Assembly (NCBI GenBank): GCA_003542955.1
Contig: DPJP01000435.1
Location: 18,031 to 25,092 of the forward strand
Length of the DNA stretch: 7,062 nt
Source: Armatimonadota bacterium
GTDB taxonomy: Bacteria; Armatimonadota; Zipacnadia; Zipacnadales; UBA11051
Direction of reading: 5' to 3'
Shown here piece by piece: positions 6,903 to 7,062 of the stretch (its first letter is position 1; the number at the start of each line of letters is the position of its first letter). A program made the translations under genes and the position numbers. The notes beneath the pieces are model-generated. The model had not been told where the DNA came from. It made no database searches and worked only from the letters and a program-made list of their open reading frames with translations.

Positions 6903-6935
6903 TGCCGGCTACACGGGAGTGCCGGTTACGCGGAG
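6903..6935. repeat. Imperfect tandem direct repeat, two units of 16-17 bases
   Basis: Unit one (6903-6919) and unit two (6920-6935) both begin TGCCGG, continue with CTAC or TTAC, and end in GGAG. They differ by two substitutions and one single-base gap. No function is evident, and two units alone could be coincidence. Confidence 0.5.
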
Positions 6936-7007
6936 GCCGGGCAGTCGTGCCGTCGCCGACCGCGTGCGTCGGGCGAGCACAGGTAGCTGACCTTCGGCGC
7001 CTGGTGG

Positions 7008-7062
7008 GCGGATTATCGAGTCGTCTGCATCGCGGACGCGATGCGGACGCCGGATAATCCGC
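7008..7062. repeat. Strong 55-base inverted repeat / hairpin at the window edge
   Basis: Outer arms GCGGATTATC (7008-7017) and GATAATCCGC (7053-7062) are perfectly complementary over 10 bp. Inside, 7022-7033 pairs with 7038-7049 over 12 positions (11 Watson-Crick and one G-T), closing a GGAC tetraloop (7034-7037). The two stems are separated by a 4/3 internal loop. It lies 155 bases after the stop of the plus-strand gene. It could be a terminator, a REP/MITE-like element or the end of a mobile element. No U-tract can be judged because the window stops at its last base. Confidence 0.5.

Larger units (their letters stand above)
6853..7062. other. Non-coding 3' flank of the DUF6259-like gene
   Basis: I see no supported gene in these 210 bases. 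Directly after the stop GGGG (6853-6856) can pair with CCCC (6865-6868) around an 8-base loop, too weak for a terminator call. Further on lie an imperfect tandem repeat (6903-6935), a 5-bp hairpin (CCGAC 6956-6960 with GTCGG 6968-6972) and the strong terminal palindrome (7008-7062). Confidence 0.5.

Noticed and set aside
7008..7062. Reading the terminal palindrome as an integron attC site
   Set aside because: I see no core sites of the attC type or associated integrase, and the perfect outer arms are not the usual attC layout.

Overview
The window holds three large protein genes of GC-rich bacterial DNA (roughly two-thirds G+C by eye) with ordinary Shine-Dalgarno signals and a sigma70-like promoter. 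No rRNA, tRNA, CRISPR array, transposase or phage gene is visible. The mix of large secreted LamG/TIM-barrel proteins, a DUF6259-like glycosidase and a BtrH/C39-like protein resembles what is found in uncultured Planctomycetota, Lentisphaerota, Armatimonadota and similar environmental lineages. This taxonomic guess is weak, because no phylogenetic marker is present.

Layout. Minus strand, 2126 down to 1: an exported protein with an N-terminal LamG (concanavalin-like) domain, a beta linker domain and a glycosidase-like TIM barrel. It is open for 708 codons and runs off the left edge. Minus strand, 4415 down to 2262: an exported or lipid-anchored 717-residue protein made of two copies of a papain-like (BtrH-N/C39-like) module. 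The second copy keeps the catalytic Cys and the first has lost it. Between these two genes, 2127-2261 is a 135-base gap with a possible hairpin. 4419-4731 is a divergent intergenic region carrying an operator-like 25-base dyad, a good promoter for the rightward gene and a weak candidate promoter for the leftward pair. Plus strand, 4732-6852: a 706-residue DUF6259-like glycoside-hydrolase-like protein without a signal peptide. 6853-7062 is non-coding as far as I can see; it has a short imperfect tandem repeat and a strong 55-base palindrome that ends exactly at the last base of the window.

How they may work together (inference): the leftward pair would act outside the cytoplasm, with the LamG/TIM-barrel protein binding and perhaps cutting a glycan and the double papain-like protein acting on an amide, ester or peptide bond. 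The divergent gene would supply a cytoplasmic glycosidase for the imported product. Shared control from the central dyad is plausible but untested. The most unusual item is the double papain-like protein with one active-looking and one degenerate module.
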